Below are positions 24,369 through 33,005 of a stretch of 64,000 bases of DNA, piece after piece (position 1 is the stretch's first letter; the number at the start of each line of letters is the position of its first letter). The DNA comes from Abditibacterium sp. (GTDB taxonomy: Bacteria > Armatimonadota > Abditibacteriia > Abditibacteriales > Abditibacteriaceae). The notes under the pieces are model-generated. The model was not told where the DNA came from and ran no database searches. It was given only the letters and a program-made list of their open reading frames with translations. The stretch spans positions 248,001 through 312,000 of the forward strand of contig JAUJNG010000002.1 of NCBI GenBank assembly GCA_030448265.1. The letters are read 5' to 3'. A program made the position numbers and the translations under genes.

Positions 24369-26168
24369 TTATTGGGCCGTTTCGGGTGCCGGAGCAGTTG
24401 GTGCCGGAGCAGTTGGTGCTGCGGCGGCATCGGCCGCTACAGGCAGCGCGTCGGTGGGATCGGCGGGTGGCGCCGGAGCTGTGTTCTGAGCGTCCTGAGG
24501 TGACACGGCGTGAACTAAAACCGCCAGGCGAGCCGCCTCTGCCGTTGCCACTTGCGCGGCCTGCGTCGCTTTGCGGGCCGTCTCCGCCGCTGCCGAGGCT
24601 TCGCGCGCCGCACTGTAACGGCGCGTGCGCAGCGCAGCGAGATTGGGCTTCGCCGCTGCGCCTGCGCCATTGGCACCCGCTCTGCGTGAGCGAGGGGCTG
24701 CGGCATCGCGGGCCTGGGTCGCCGCTTCCAGGTCTTCCTCGGCTTCGGCGGTATCGAGCATCTTGGCCAGGCTCAGCGCCGCAGCCTGCTCGGCCTTTTT
24801 GGTAAGGGCCGCCGCCAGTTGTGCCGCTGCGAGGGCGCGGCTCATCCGTGTGGCGCGGTCGCCTTCATCGGCAGTAGTCTCACCCGTCCCATCCGGTGCG
24901 GCCTCCCCACCGGGCACGGTGGCATCCGGTCTTCCCCCTCCTGGCAAACCTTCCGGTGCGTTATCCACTGGTGCACCACCCACCGGTGCGTTATCCATTG
25001 GTGTATCGCCCAATCCAGGCACAGTGGGAGCAACGGGGTTGACTTCTCCAGGAGGATTGGCGGGCGCAGGAGGATTGGCAGGTGGACGGTCCGGCTTACC
25101 AGGTGCGTTACCCCCAGGAAGCCCGTTGTCTGGCGGAACACCAGTGCCCTCAGGAACCGTGGGTGGCGGGGTTGCAACCGGTGCATCAGGGACTGGGGAA
25201 CCAGGCACTGAGGGTGGAACCTCAACCGGCGATCCCGTAATAGCGGGTTCGGGATTGGCAACTTGCTGGGCCAGCAGGCGCTCGAGTTCGGGGATGCGCG
25301 CCAGAGCGCCGCTCAGGTCGGGCGTCGTGACAGCGCGCAGCTGAGCGATGGCGCCGCGGTAGTCCCGGCGCTGAGCCAGCGCCTCGGCCAGATGCACGCG
25401 GCTCATATCGGCCAGAGCCGTCCGGGGTTCCTGCGCGATGATGGAGTTCAGCACCTCAATCTGCCTGCGGGTTTGGCCCGTGCGTCGGAAGGCCACTGAC
25501 GCCCCTTCGCGGATGGAGGGAGCATTGCCCAAACCACCTGCGGGCGCATCGGCCACATAGGGCAGCAAAAACCCGTCGTAGATTGAGGCGCGCAGACGCG
25601 GTTCGCCTGCCGCTTCCACACTCGCAGCATACAGGTTGGCGATAGCCGCCACGCGCACACCGCGCCGGCGCACCACCGCATTGGGCGAGTCGAGCCAGCG
25701 CGCCGCCAATTGCAGATCCTGATGCACTAAAGACGCGATCAGGGAGATGTTGCCGCCCGCGCCGCGATAGCGACTAAACAGCCAGCGTTCCCATTCCTGG
25801 GGTGGATTCCTGGGCGTAGGCACCGGTCCGATGCGGTTTTCAATCAGGGAGAGGGCCCGTGCGCGGGCTGCTGCGATAGCCTGGCGCTCAGGGGATGTGC
25901 GGATGATCGCCCGTCCAGGCGCGCTTGGGGTCTGAGCCAGGATCGGCGAAACCAAAACGGGACTGAGGCCCACAATCAGAGCGCCGCCCACCAGTAGAGA
26001 AGGAGATGGATGACAACGCAAGCGTTGAGTGTGGCGAAGCGGTGAACGGACAAAAAGGGATACAACGGAGCAAAAAGAGGAGGAAAAGGTTGGGGGCATG
26101 AAGCCTACGAAAATAAGGGATGATCCGGCGTTGGCCCGCAGTAAGCCCCAACGCGCCGTCATTGTCAA
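24369..26168 (-). CDS. Exported TPR-like, Pro-rich protein
   Basis: About 599 residues. The signal peptide (SLLVGGALIVGLSPVLVSP, ending LAQ) is followed by TPR-like helices with AVVRRRGVRVAAIANLYAAS and TALADMSRVHLAEALAQRRD (about 90-310). A Pro/Gly-rich linker (~320-430) and an Ala-rich coiled coil (~440-570) come next, then a Pro/Ala tail. ATG 26099 (MPPTFSSS) is an alternative start. It is the first gene of the Rhs operon. Function unknown; it may organise or anchor the toxin assembly. Confidence 0.7.
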   Translation of the reverse strand: MTMTARWGLLRANAGSSLIFVGFMPPTFSSSFCSVVSLFVRSPLRHTQRLRCHPSPSLLVGGALIVGLSPVLVSPILAQTPSAPGRAIIRTSPERQAIAAARARALSLIENRIGPVPTPRNPPQEWERWLFSRYRGAGGNISLIASLVHQDLQLAARWLDSPNAVVRRRGVRVAAIANLYAASVEAAGEPRLRASIYDGFLLPYVADAPAGGLGNAPSIREGASVAFRRTGQTRRQIEVLNSIIAQEPRTALADMSRVHLAEALAQRRDYRGAIAQLRAVTTPDLSGALARIPELERLLAQQVANPEPAITGSPVEVPPSVPGSPVPDAPVATPPPTVPEGTGVPPDNGLPGGNAPGKPDRPPANPPAPANPPGEVNPVAPTVPGLGDTPMDNAPVGGAPVDNAPEGLPGGGRPDATVPGGEAAPDGTGETTADEGDRATRMSRALAAAQLAAALTKKAEQAAALSLAKMLDTAEAEEDLEAATQARDAAAPRSRRAGANGAGAAAKPNLAALRTRRYSAAREASAAAETARKATQAAQVATAEAARLAVLVHAVSPQDAQNTAPAPPADPTDALPVAADAAAAPTAPAPTAPAPETAQ

Positions 26169-26632
26169 GAGATGTTAAGGCGATTTGAGGAAAATTTAAT
26201 CTTGAGCAGTGAAACTCCACTTACCCAATGAGCTATTTGCGTAAAAAGTGATTTTTCTTTGCTTCTTTGGTCTCTTCACCAACTAGCCTCTTCACCCACT
26301 AAAAGCAAGTAGCATCAAGTCATGCGGATTCGGCACGACTGCTTCCACTCGTTGTGACTCTCTATTTTAGTTTAAAGCTTCAGCTTCTTCTCCAAGTTGC
26401 GCCGAGTATGCGCTCGAAAACTCGCAGCCCACGCTCTGCCAGAGCACCAGGTGCCACCAAGCCGTTCTCATCTGTTCTAAAACGCCGACTCCTTAGGTGC
26501 GGAAGATGGGGGCAAGCGATCCTATCCGAGCTTCGGCAGTGCCAATAAAGACGGCATCGTCTAATCATTCAATCCTGAACCGCAAACAAGGTATGAGAGG
26601 CCCGTTGTAGCAAGACTGCCCTCCGAGGTCTT
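26169..26632. other. Intergenic region upstream of the Rhs operon
   Basis: No coding signal was found. It should hold the promoter of the minus-strand Rhs operon and the 3' end of the MBL gene. The part near 26200-26400 is AT-rich, but no convincing -35/-10 pair or operator could be fixed. Confidence 0.4.
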
Positions 26633-28240
26633 TCAGAGGCGGTTGATGGCGGTTGAAACCCACTCGCCTCTTCCTTCATCGAAGGCGAAGGCATAGGCTT
26701 CCTTCATGTTCAGGTTGGCGCTATCGGTATAGATCAGCATTTGCCGGCCATCGGTGCGGATTTTGACCAGGCCGTAAACGTCGCGCTGAAACGCGAAAAA
26801 CGGCTCTTTGGCGCCGACCGGAGTCCCATCGGGCGAGTTGGGACGAAGCGGCAGGGAGTAGCCGACGAGCGAGAAAAACGCCACCAATTCCGTGATAAAG
26901 ATGAGCGGCTGCTGGGTTCGTGAGGCGCCGCCCAGTGCGGCGAGGAGGTTGGCGCGCGGATGGATGTATTCCTTGCGGGCGCTTTCATCGCCGCAGGAGA
27001 TCACCGAAACGATGGGCGCTACGGCGTTCAAGAACGGCCTGGAGAAGTCGGCGGAGCCGTGATGCGGCACTTTAAAGACTTCGGCCTGGAGTTGGGCGGC
27101 GTGCTTCTGCGTGAGTTCCTGCTCGGCTTCCTCGTTCAAGTCGCCCGCAAAGAGGAAGTTCACCCGTCCATAAGTGAGTTTCAAGATCACCGAGTGGCCG
27201 TTGATGGTGTGCGAGGCGCTCCAACTGCCCCGGCGTCCGCCTGGCACGCGCGGCGGCTGGCGCAGGAACTTGAGGCCGCGCCCGTTGTTCTGGGCCGCCA
27301 CGTCCTCGACCAACGGCCCCAGAACTTCGCAGCGCAGTGAAGCGCGGCCGTTGGCTGCACCGTTGCTTTCGAGAAAACCGAAAGCCTTCGATCCCATTTC
27401 CAGGCGTCCATACTCGATGGGCGAGGCGGCGCCGCGGCGCCCGTTGTAGGTTTTGAGCGCCCCGATCCAATCTTTGAAGGGCCTATTGAGTTCGCTTTGA
27501 GGAACCGTTTCCAGATCGTCCACCAGCCCTGTGATATAAGGCTGGTTGTTGTCGGTGACGGTCGCGCCCAGCAGTTCGAGGTCGGGACGCGAGGAGCCGT
27601 CGCCGCGCTTGGAGGGTCGCTTGACCAGGCCGTTGTGAAACACGCGCGCCGGACTGATGAAGAGCCGCTTGCGCTGGGACGGATTGGTTTCAGAATCGAG
27701 AATCTTGGCCAGGCCCGCAAAATGGTCGGCGTCGCCATGCGTGACCAGGATGCAGTCCACTTCGAGCGGGTCAGCCTGGGTCGTGCCCCGAAATCGGTTG
27801 GCGAGATAGCGCGCGAAAAGCTGGTTGTCGCCGCCATCAATCAGGACGATCTGCCCGTCCGGCGTTTCGATCACGGCACCGTCGCCCTGTTGCACGTCCA
27901 CGAAATTGACTTTGAGAACGGCGTTGTTGGCCACCGGCACAACGGTGTCGCGGGCGCTGAGACCGCCTGAGCGCGGAGCGATGTAGCCCCAGATCTCATC
28001 GGCGCTGACTTCGCCGGTTTGCGCGTTGCGGGTGAACTTGACGGTTTTGACGCGCACGTAGTCGTTCGTGATGTCGAAAGCGCCGTTTTGCTGCGCGACT
28101 TCGATGTAGTCGCCCCAGCCCAGGGTGCGGATGTAGCCGGTGCGGTCAGAGTTTTCCCAGACATCGGCCAGATGGACGTTGACACAATGGGTGCCGGAGG
28201 GTTTCACGCTGTGCTCCTTGGCGAAAATCGGAATTGTCAC
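26633..28240 (-). CDS. ComEC/Rec2-like MBL-fold metallohydrolase
   Basis: About 535 residues from a GTG at 28240 (MTIPIFAKEH); an in-frame ATG at 28363 gives 576, but the extra N-terminus looks non-coding. The metallo-beta-lactamase fold is shown by VNFVDVQQGDGAVIETPDG, DGGDN, THGDADHFAG (the HxxxDH metal site), NFLFAGDLNEEAE and KVPHHGSADF, the pattern of the soluble ComEC-like MBL domain. Membrane segments of true ComEC are missing. An N-terminal ~100-residue domain is unidentified. Free-standing enzymes of this type are common in accessory regions and are predicted nucleases or phosphodiesterases. Confidence 0.8.
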   Translation of the reverse strand: MTIPIFAKEHSVKPSGTHCVNVHLADVWENSDRTGYIRTLGWGDYIEVAQQNGAFDITNDYVRVKTVKFTRNAQTGEVSADEIWGYIAPRSGGLSARDTVVPVANNAVLKVNFVDVQQGDGAVIETPDGQIVLIDGGDNQLFARYLANRFRGTTQADPLEVDCILVTHGDADHFAGLAKILDSETNPSQRKRLFISPARVFHNGLVKRPSKRGDGSSRPDLELLGATVTDNNQPYITGLVDDLETVPQSELNRPFKDWIGALKTYNGRRGAASPIEYGRLEMGSKAFGFLESNGAANGRASLRCEVLGPLVEDVAAQNNGRGLKFLRQPPRVPGGRRGSWSASHTINGHSVILKLTYGRVNFLFAGDLNEEAEQELTQKHAAQLQAEVFKVPHHGSADFSRPFLNAVAPIVSVISCGDESARKEYIHPRANLLAALGGASRTQQPLIFITELVAFFSLVGYSLPLRPNSPDGTPVGAKEPFFAFQRDVYGLVKIRTDGRQMLIYTDSANLNMKEAYAFAFDEGRGEWVSTAINRL

Positions 28241-28650
28241 GGCTACTCTCGTGTCCTGACGTTGCTTTAGTCGGAAAAAGGTGCCGCAGACGTCATTATA
28301 GCGCCTGCAATCAAGGTATTTGTTAAGGAAGATAAGGAGAGTGGAAATGGCGCGATTTTGCAAAGAATAGCTCGACTACTGGCGGTGCCCATAGCCATGA
28401 GCATGGCCACTATGGCTAAAGTTCAAGGCGGATGGAGATTCAAAATCCCTCCCCCTTCCTTCCTTTCCCGTCCCACCGCGTAGCGCAACTTGCCTAGCGC
28501 AGCCAATGCCACTGTGCCGCGCCCTGGGGCTTGTATCATCTCGTGGCAGCCTCGAAAGGTTCCGCCTTGCCGATCAATCTCGCGCGGGTCTTCTTTTGGC
28601 CCAGAGGGATCAAGTCGCCCCGCGCTCCCCTGCGCAATGTGCGCTCCGTC
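28241..28650. other. Intergenic region, no supported gene
   Basis: Overlapping open frames on the plus strand near 28490-28650 are GC-driven and lack ribosome sites or family resemblance. The promoter of the MBL gene should be within the first 150 bp. Confidence 0.35.
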
Positions 28651-28944
28651 TCAAAACGACCCGGCGTCATCGCGCAGAGATCTGGCGACCAGTTCCCTCT
28701 CCGCCTGGCGTCGCAGATCGCGGAACTTATGGCCGTCGCGGATGAGCAGACGCAGCGCCGCGCTGTCCGACAGAAGGTTCTCCTCCCTCCGAACCTGGTC
28801 GATGAGGGCGGCGTCCTCGCGCGCCAGCGAGAACGCCTTAGTCACCACGCCGGCGGGCGCAGCGGGAACGGCTTGGGGAAGGGCACCGCTCTGGCTTTGG
28901 CGGCCCGTTTCCGATGAAGGTGACGAACTGGAAGCATGAGGCAT
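28651..28944 (-). CDS. Possible ribbon-helix-helix DNA-binding protein
   Basis: The 97-residue product has a low-complexity Ser/Pro/Ala N-terminus and a core GVVTKAFSLAREDAALIDQV followed by LSDSAALRLLIRDG. The beta strand plus two helices fit a MetJ/Arc-type fold found in plasmid regulators and antitoxins. No toxin partner is visible and there is no clear ribosome site, so it is only a moderately supported gene. Confidence 0.45.
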   Translation of the reverse strand: MPHASSSSPSSETGRQSQSGALPQAVPAAPAGVVTKAFSLAREDAALIDQVRREENLLSDSAALRLLIRDGHKFRDLRRQAERELVARSLRDDAGSF

Positions 28945-29098
28945 CGGGTCGGTCGTTATGCGGGATGGTAAAGAGTCTTCTCGGTTATAGCACGAACGCG
29001 CCGCCGGAGGAACCGCAGGGCACGCGCGCTATAGGTTTACGACCGCAGGGCGCAACCCTACGGGATAGACGAGTGTTATTGAGATGTATTGAAAACTA

Positions 29099-29127
29099 TT
29101 GACATTCCATAAAACACTTGATACGAT
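29099..29127 (+). promoter_or_regulatory. Sigma70-type promoter for the DUF6908-like gene
   Basis: TTGACA at 29099-29104 and TACGAT at 29122-29127 are separated by 17 bp, close to the sigma70 consensus, and lie 30 bp before the ATG at 29157. Confidence 0.7.
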
Positions 29128-29156
29128 GCGGGTGACCTACAAGTAACCGCACCGCT

Positions 29157-29624
29157 ATGAAAGAAGCGAAAGAAGCGCCAGCCTACACCGTGAAGGGCGG
29201 GCTGATCATGAAATACTTCATCTACGCGCTCGCCGACCGCCACGGGTTCGACATCACAGGCGAAGGCGACGGCCCCAGGAGTATGCGCCTGACCCTGGAG
29301 CCTTATCCCCTGTTCGTGGAACACGTCGGGAAGAACCTGATCGCGGTCGGACACCGGGGGACGGTCGACGGCCAGCCCATCTGCGATCCGGAAATGGTCT
29401 TCTTCACCGCCCACGAGGCGGGATGGGTACCGGTGACTATTAAGCGGCCCCACAACTATTCCTACACCTGCACCTCCCTCACCGAGGACGGTGAGAAGAT
29501 CGACCGCTTCAACCCGTGGGGCCAGGCCGATCTCACCGCCCAGTCCTGGACGTGGGCGGATAGCCTGCGGGCGCAGGGCTGGCTTGACAGGTCGGTGCGG
29601 CAGGACGAATCCTCCGGCGGCTGA
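29157..29624 (+). CDS. DUF6908-like protein
   Basis: 155 residues. The central part, PYPLFVEHVGKNLIAVGHRG, then DPEMVFFTAHEAGWVPVTIK, matches the pattern of DUF6908 (partner-less small proteins common on plasmids and phages, with the conserved DPEM element), and the C-terminus has the expected W...L..QGWL. It is transcribed alone, away from the minus-strand nuclease operon, from a good promoter. The molecular function is unknown. Confidence 0.6.
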   Translation: MKEAKEAPAYTVKGGLIMKYFIYALADRHGFDITGEGDGPRSMRLTLEPYPLFVEHVGKNLIAVGHRGTVDGQPICDPEMVFFTAHEAGWVPVTIKRPHNYSYTCTSLTEDGEKIDRFNPWGQADLTAQSWTWADSLRAQGWLDRSVRQDESSGG

Positions 29625-29726
29625 CGTTCCCCTCGCGCCAGCGACGGGGCCGCTCGCCGTAATGGCGGTGCGGCCCTCGGGGGCGACGCGGGGAGGAATA
29701 GCTCAAGACGCCATCAGAACCGGTCG

Positions 29727-29755
29727 GCGCCCGCCACAAAGGCGGGCGTCTTTGG
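29727..29755 (+). terminator. Hairpin terminator after the DUF6908-like gene
   Basis: GCGCCCGCC and GGCGGGCGT form a GC-rich stem around a 5-nt loop, followed by CTTTGGG. The T tract is short, so strength is uncertain. Confidence 0.55.
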
Positions 29756-29894
29756 GCGTCCTTGGGACGTCGTTTTTCCGGCAGGGGGATATCGGCGCGC
29801 TCTGGGGCGCAGGTGCTGGGGACGCCTGGGGTCGGGGGCAATGGCCTATCGCAAAGACCTCCGGTGGGGTAGGCACCACCCATCCCCCTCCGAG

Positions 29895-29931
29895 ATATTG
29901 AGAAGGAAAACGAAAGAGCAATTCTCAATAT
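29895..29931. repeat. 10-bp perfect inverted repeat
   Basis: ATATTGAGAA and TTCTCAATAT are exact reverse complements separated by 17 bp in an AT-rich non-coding stretch. It could be an operator or a weak hairpin; no gene starts within 100 bp. Confidence 0.5.
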
Positions 29932-30043
29932 AATCAGGTTCCCGAACCGATGATTCTACGCGGTTTCGCGTTCAAATTCGCTCACTTACCCCGATTAAGG
30001 TTAATTGGGCTTTTACTTGGAGTCATTCGATCCCTTTCTCGCA

Positions 30044-30080
30044 CAAAAAACCCGCGTTCACCGAAGCGAACGCGGGCAAA
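30044..30080 (-). terminator. Terminator of the nuclease/DUF932 operon
   Basis: Read on the minus strand, CCCGCGTTC-loop-GAACGCGGG is followed by TTTTTTG, a textbook intrinsic terminator, about 40 bp after the stop of the gene at 30120. Confidence 0.9.
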
Positions 30081-30119
30081 ATTAGCAGGTATAACCCTGC
30101 GAAACGAAGTTTTCCCTCC

Positions 30120-30722
30120 TCAGGAATGCCCATTCAAACGGGCGGTGGTGGTGCGCCGCTCCTGGCTGCGCGACTGCGTTTTGAGGCGCTCCTCGCGTTG
30201 CAGGTAGAGCAGCATCTGTGCGGCTTGTGTCGTCGAAAGTTCGCTTACCTCGTGCACCTGAAAATGCTCCCGCAGATACCCTTGCATCTGCACAGCACTC
30301 CATCCGGCCTGAGTCACGAGTGCCTGGATCGCTGCCGCTTGTCCGCTTGTGAGGGGGACTAAGGGAACACTCGGAGCACCGTTTTCCTCTTTCGTTTCCA
30401 GTGCCACTTCCTCTTCAAGAGGCACTTCAGACGGAAGTGGCTCGACCTGCAGAAAAGCCTCTTCCGAGGTTGCTCCACTCTGCTCCGACTCACGCACGCC
30501 CTTTCCTCTGACTTTGTTTTGGCTCACCTTTTCATCGCGGATGTGCTCCCACGCGATGCGATGGGCGGCGGCTACTTCTCCGGCCTTCTCCCGCGCGACC
30601 GCCAAGACGTCGGCGTCCTCACGTTCCAGTTGGTAGGTCAAAGACACACTTACGTCCTGCGACTGGTAGTTGATCGACACCTTGTTGCCGGTGCCAATCG
30701 TCAATTGAACCGCGTAAGCCAT
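30120..30722 (-). CDS. Uncharacterised plasmid-type protein
   Basis: 200 residues from ATG 30722 (MAYAVQLTIGTGNKVSINYQ), which overlaps the stop of the upstream nuclease gene as ATGA. The N-terminal ~65 residues form beta strands then a helix (QLEREDADVLAVAREKAGEV); a Glu-rich linker follows, and the C-terminal part (GQAAAIQALVTQAGW) looks like a small helical domain. No family was recognised. Translational coupling suggests it works with the PD-(D/E)XK nuclease. Confidence 0.7.
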   Translation of the reverse strand: MAYAVQLTIGTGNKVSINYQSQDVSVSLTYQLEREDADVLAVAREKAGEVAAAHRIAWEHIRDEKVSQNKVRGKGVRESEQSGATSEEAFLQVEPLPSEVPLEEEVALETKEENGAPSVPLVPLTSGQAAAIQALVTQAGWSAVQMQGYLREHFQVHEVSELSTTQAAQMLLYLQREERLKTQSRSQERRTTTARLNGHS

Positions 30723-31528
30723 CACTTCACCTCCGCGAAGTTGCGGGCGTTTTCCGCGCGACACAGTTCGCGGAAATTACACCAGTTGCACCAGTAGCCG
30801 CAGCGCGGCGCGAACTCCTCGCGGGCCACGGCTCCGGCCACATAGGGCAGCACCTCGTCGAGCAGCCAGGCGAAATGCTCCTCGGTCGGAATCGCTTCCA
30901 AACGCGTCCCGTCGCGCAGATGATAATGCACGACCCGCTCGACGGGCCGATCCATCATCCGGCTCAGGGCAAAAGCATAAAGCGTGAACTGCAAATCGCC
31001 CTCAAGGTCAATCTCCTTCGGTTTGCGCGTCCCACTTTTGAAGTCCACGATGACCAGGCCGTTTTCTCCCTCATCCACGCGGTCAATGATGCCTGCCAGT
31101 TTGTAATCGCCAGCCTGCACCTCGAACGCCAGTTCCGCCGCGAGCGGCATCTTCGCGTTCGAAGCGTTGCTCAGATAGGCGCGCAAGATCTCGTGCCCTG
31201 TCGTTTGGAGTTGCTGGGGCGAAGGCGCGCCTGGGCGGAAAAACGGCTGTTCTCTGGTCAAGGCATTCTGCCACAGCGCATCGAACCGTTCCAGCACTTC
31301 GGAAAGGGGCGACAGGTTTCCGCTTTGCATCTGGCGCTCGTGGGTGAAGCACAGGGCTTCGTGCAGCGTGCGGCCAAAAACCAGCGGTGAGGTCGGAACT
31401 GAGGGGATGCAGTCCACATACGAGTAGCGAAACTGGCGCGGGCAGGTCAAATAGGTCTTGAGCCGCGTCGCGCTCCATGTCATCGCAGGGGTCTGAATCA
31501 CCACCTCACTAGTGTTGTGCTGGCTCAT
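30722..31528 (-). CDS. RecB/Cas4-like PD-(D/E)XK nuclease
   Basis: 268 residues. The nuclease core has LHEALC (His56), AGIIDRVD (Asp149), VIVDFKSG (Asp162-x-Lys164) and QFTLYAFAL (Gln180 motif). CPRQFRYSY at residue 29 and the C-terminal CGYWCNWCNFRELC provide the four cysteines of the AddB/Cas4-type Fe-S cluster. It overlaps both neighbours by 4 bp (ATGA), in the order DUF932 gene, nuclease, small protein. It is probably a plasmid or phage recombination exonuclease. Because a CRISPR locus is near, a Cas4 role in spacer acquisition cannot be excluded, but it is not next to cas1-cas2. Confidence 0.85.
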   Translation of the reverse strand: MSQHNTSEVVIQTPAMTWSATRLKTYLTCPRQFRYSYVDCIPSVPTSPLVFGRTLHEALCFTHERQMQSGNLSPLSEVLERFDALWQNALTREQPFFRPGAPSPQQLQTTGHEILRAYLSNASNAKMPLAAELAFEVQAGDYKLAGIIDRVDEGENGLVIVDFKSGTRKPKEIDLEGDLQFTLYAFALSRMMDRPVERVVHYHLRDGTRLEAIPTEEHFAWLLDEVLPYVAGAVAREEFAPRCGYWCNWCNFRELCRAENARNFAEVK

Positions 31529-32778
31529 GATCCCACCGCCTCTTTGGGAAAGGGAACTGGATGGGAACGGCGCGACACGACCTCCGCCTCGAACATCTCG
31601 CGGGCGGCTTCGACCACATCGAAGGGGGCCTCCTCAAGCGGTTCGCGTGATTCACTGTGTCGAGGTTTGGGATGGCTGGGCGCGGGCGCATAGGCTGCTA
31701 CACCGTGCTGGGCCAGATGACCGGCCAGCACTTCCATGTCATAGCGCCCCTCATCCGGCAAACCCTGGGCGACGCTCGTAAAAGCGTTGACCAGGCCATA
31801 GACGGTTTCCTGCTGGCCCGATACTTCGCGCCGCAGCGCCGCCTCGACCGCTTCCCGCGTGTTTTGGGAGAGGTTCCAGCGGATGCCCAATCGCTTGAGC
31901 GTGCCTTCGACATCGCGCACCGGTTCTTTCGTCGTGCGTCCCAACTGCTCGATAAAGCCGTCCGCTTCGCGCAGTGCGCTTTCAACGGCTTCTTCCAAGG
32001 CGGCCACGAAACGCGGCTGAGCGAGATGGATGTGACGCTGGCGCAACAGGCTTTTGCCCCTGACCAGACGAATCAACCCGTTTTTGCACACCAATCTGTA
32101 GACCAGGGCATCCACTGTAACCGAGCGCAGTCCCACTTCCGAATTGGAAATGTGGATGCCGACCGAAAGCTCGTCATCGGGCAGCACTTCGCGCGCTCGA
32201 TTCGGGTCGATGATCCGCAGATGCAGACTCTCGTCAGAGAGGCCGCACCAGTCCACACGGTAGCGGGCCGAGATTAGGGGTGCCAGCGTCTCCAGCAGCG
32301 TCCCGTTATCGAGCGGGCTATAGCGCTCCGACAACACGGCACGCAGCATACCTTCGCGGGCGCGCAGCAGCCACCGTTCGCCCTCGTTTTTGCTCGTGGC
32401 CCTTCCGGCCTCTTTGAGCCAGAAGTTGGCCTGCACGTCTTGCAGCACGGTGGGGCACTTGCGGAAATAGGCCACCGGAATGCCGAGGCGAGCGCATAAT
32501 TGGCCGCTGGCCCAGGTCGTGGGCGCGAGGCGGGTTTCAGCGCCGTTCTCTTCAGGGGTAAACGTCAAAAGCCCGTCCTTGAGCGCAATGTCTTCGCGCC
32601 ACGCGCAGGCGTCCCACTTGCCGTGGTCATCGGCGACAACGGCTTGGCGCACTTCCTCAAACTCGCGCAGACGCTCGACAGAGCGCGAGGCTTGTAACGG
32701 CGGCGCGGAACCCAGCCCAGTGCGGTCTAAACCGCTGGGGGTCATCACTCCGGCACTCATCACTCCATTGCTGTTCAT
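31525..32778 (-). CDS. DUF932 (phage/plasmid-like) protein
   Basis: About 417 residues from ATG 32778, chosen for the AAGGA ribosome site eight bases upstream. The DUF932 signature is visible: SERYSPLDNGTLLETLAPLI, the SNSEVGLRSVTVDALVYRLV strand-helix and CKNGLI. Such proteins are typical of conjugative plasmids and phages and often sit beside recombination nucleases. It heads a three-gene minus-strand operon and has a 5' leader shared with parB. Confidence 0.85.
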   Translation of the reverse strand: MNSNGVMSAGVMTPSGLDRTGLGSAPPLQASRSVERLREFEEVRQAVVADDHGKWDACAWREDIALKDGLLTFTPEENGAETRLAPTTWASGQLCARLGIPVAYFRKCPTVLQDVQANFWLKEAGRATSKNEGERWLLRAREGMLRAVLSERYSPLDNGTLLETLAPLISARYRVDWCGLSDESLHLRIIDPNRAREVLPDDELSVGIHISNSEVGLRSVTVDALVYRLVCKNGLIRLVRGKSLLRQRHIHLAQPRFVAALEEAVESALREADGFIEQLGRTTKEPVRDVEGTLKRLGIRWNLSQNTREAVEAALRREVSGQQETVYGLVNAFTSVAQGLPDEGRYDMEVLAGHLAQHGVAAYAPAPSHPKPRHSESREPLEEAPFDVVEAAREMFEAEVVSRRSHPVPFPKEAVGS

Positions 32779-32782
32779 CTTC

Positions 32783-32852
32783 TTGATCCTTGTTTTCAAA
32801 GAGCGGGATTATTCGCGGTGGCTTTTGAAGCCGCCGCGAACTCTCTTTGCTC
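32783..32852 (-). promoter_or_regulatory. Structured 5' leader of the DUF932 operon
   Basis: Read as mRNA the leader has CAAAGAGAGTT, a GC-rich hairpin (CGCGGCGGCTTC / GAAGCC-like arms around a short loop), then TCCCGCTCTTTGA and AACAAGG just before the start. The same order of conserved blocks with a different hairpin sequence precedes parB (34838-34905). Confidence 0.65.
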
Positions 32853-32934
32853 TGCCACCATAGCGCGCCTCGGCTTGCCTTCTCCAAGTTCGTTGCGCCC
32901 TCGCAACACTGCGGAAAAACGGAGGCCGGATGAA

Positions 32935-32968
32935 GAAAAAACCCGCCCACCAACGAGGTGAACGGGTT
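32935..32968 (-). terminator. Terminator of parB
   Basis: On the minus strand CCCGTTCACC-TCGTT-GGTGGGCGGG is followed by TTTTTTC, 40 bp after the parB stop and before the DUF932 leader. The DUF932 operon therefore probably has its own promoter. Confidence 0.85.
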
Positions 32969-33005
32969 TGGGATAAACGGGTCGAAATGGATTTGCCCTG
33001 GCAAC

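Noticed and set aside
28490-28939. 149-aa and 128-aa plus-strand frames
   Set aside because: Low-complexity Arg/Ser/Pro sequence without ribosome site, antisense to the better-supported RHH-like frame.
29491-29928. 131-136 aa frames on both strands after the DUF6908-like gene
   Set aside because: Arg/Pro/Gly-rich frames across a hairpin region with no start signal; judged non-coding.
30722-31528. Calling the RecB-like nuclease cas4
   Set aside because: Its motifs fit Cas4 and AddB equally; it is coupled to plasmid-type genes and lies 20 kb from cas1-cas2, so the symbol is not justified.
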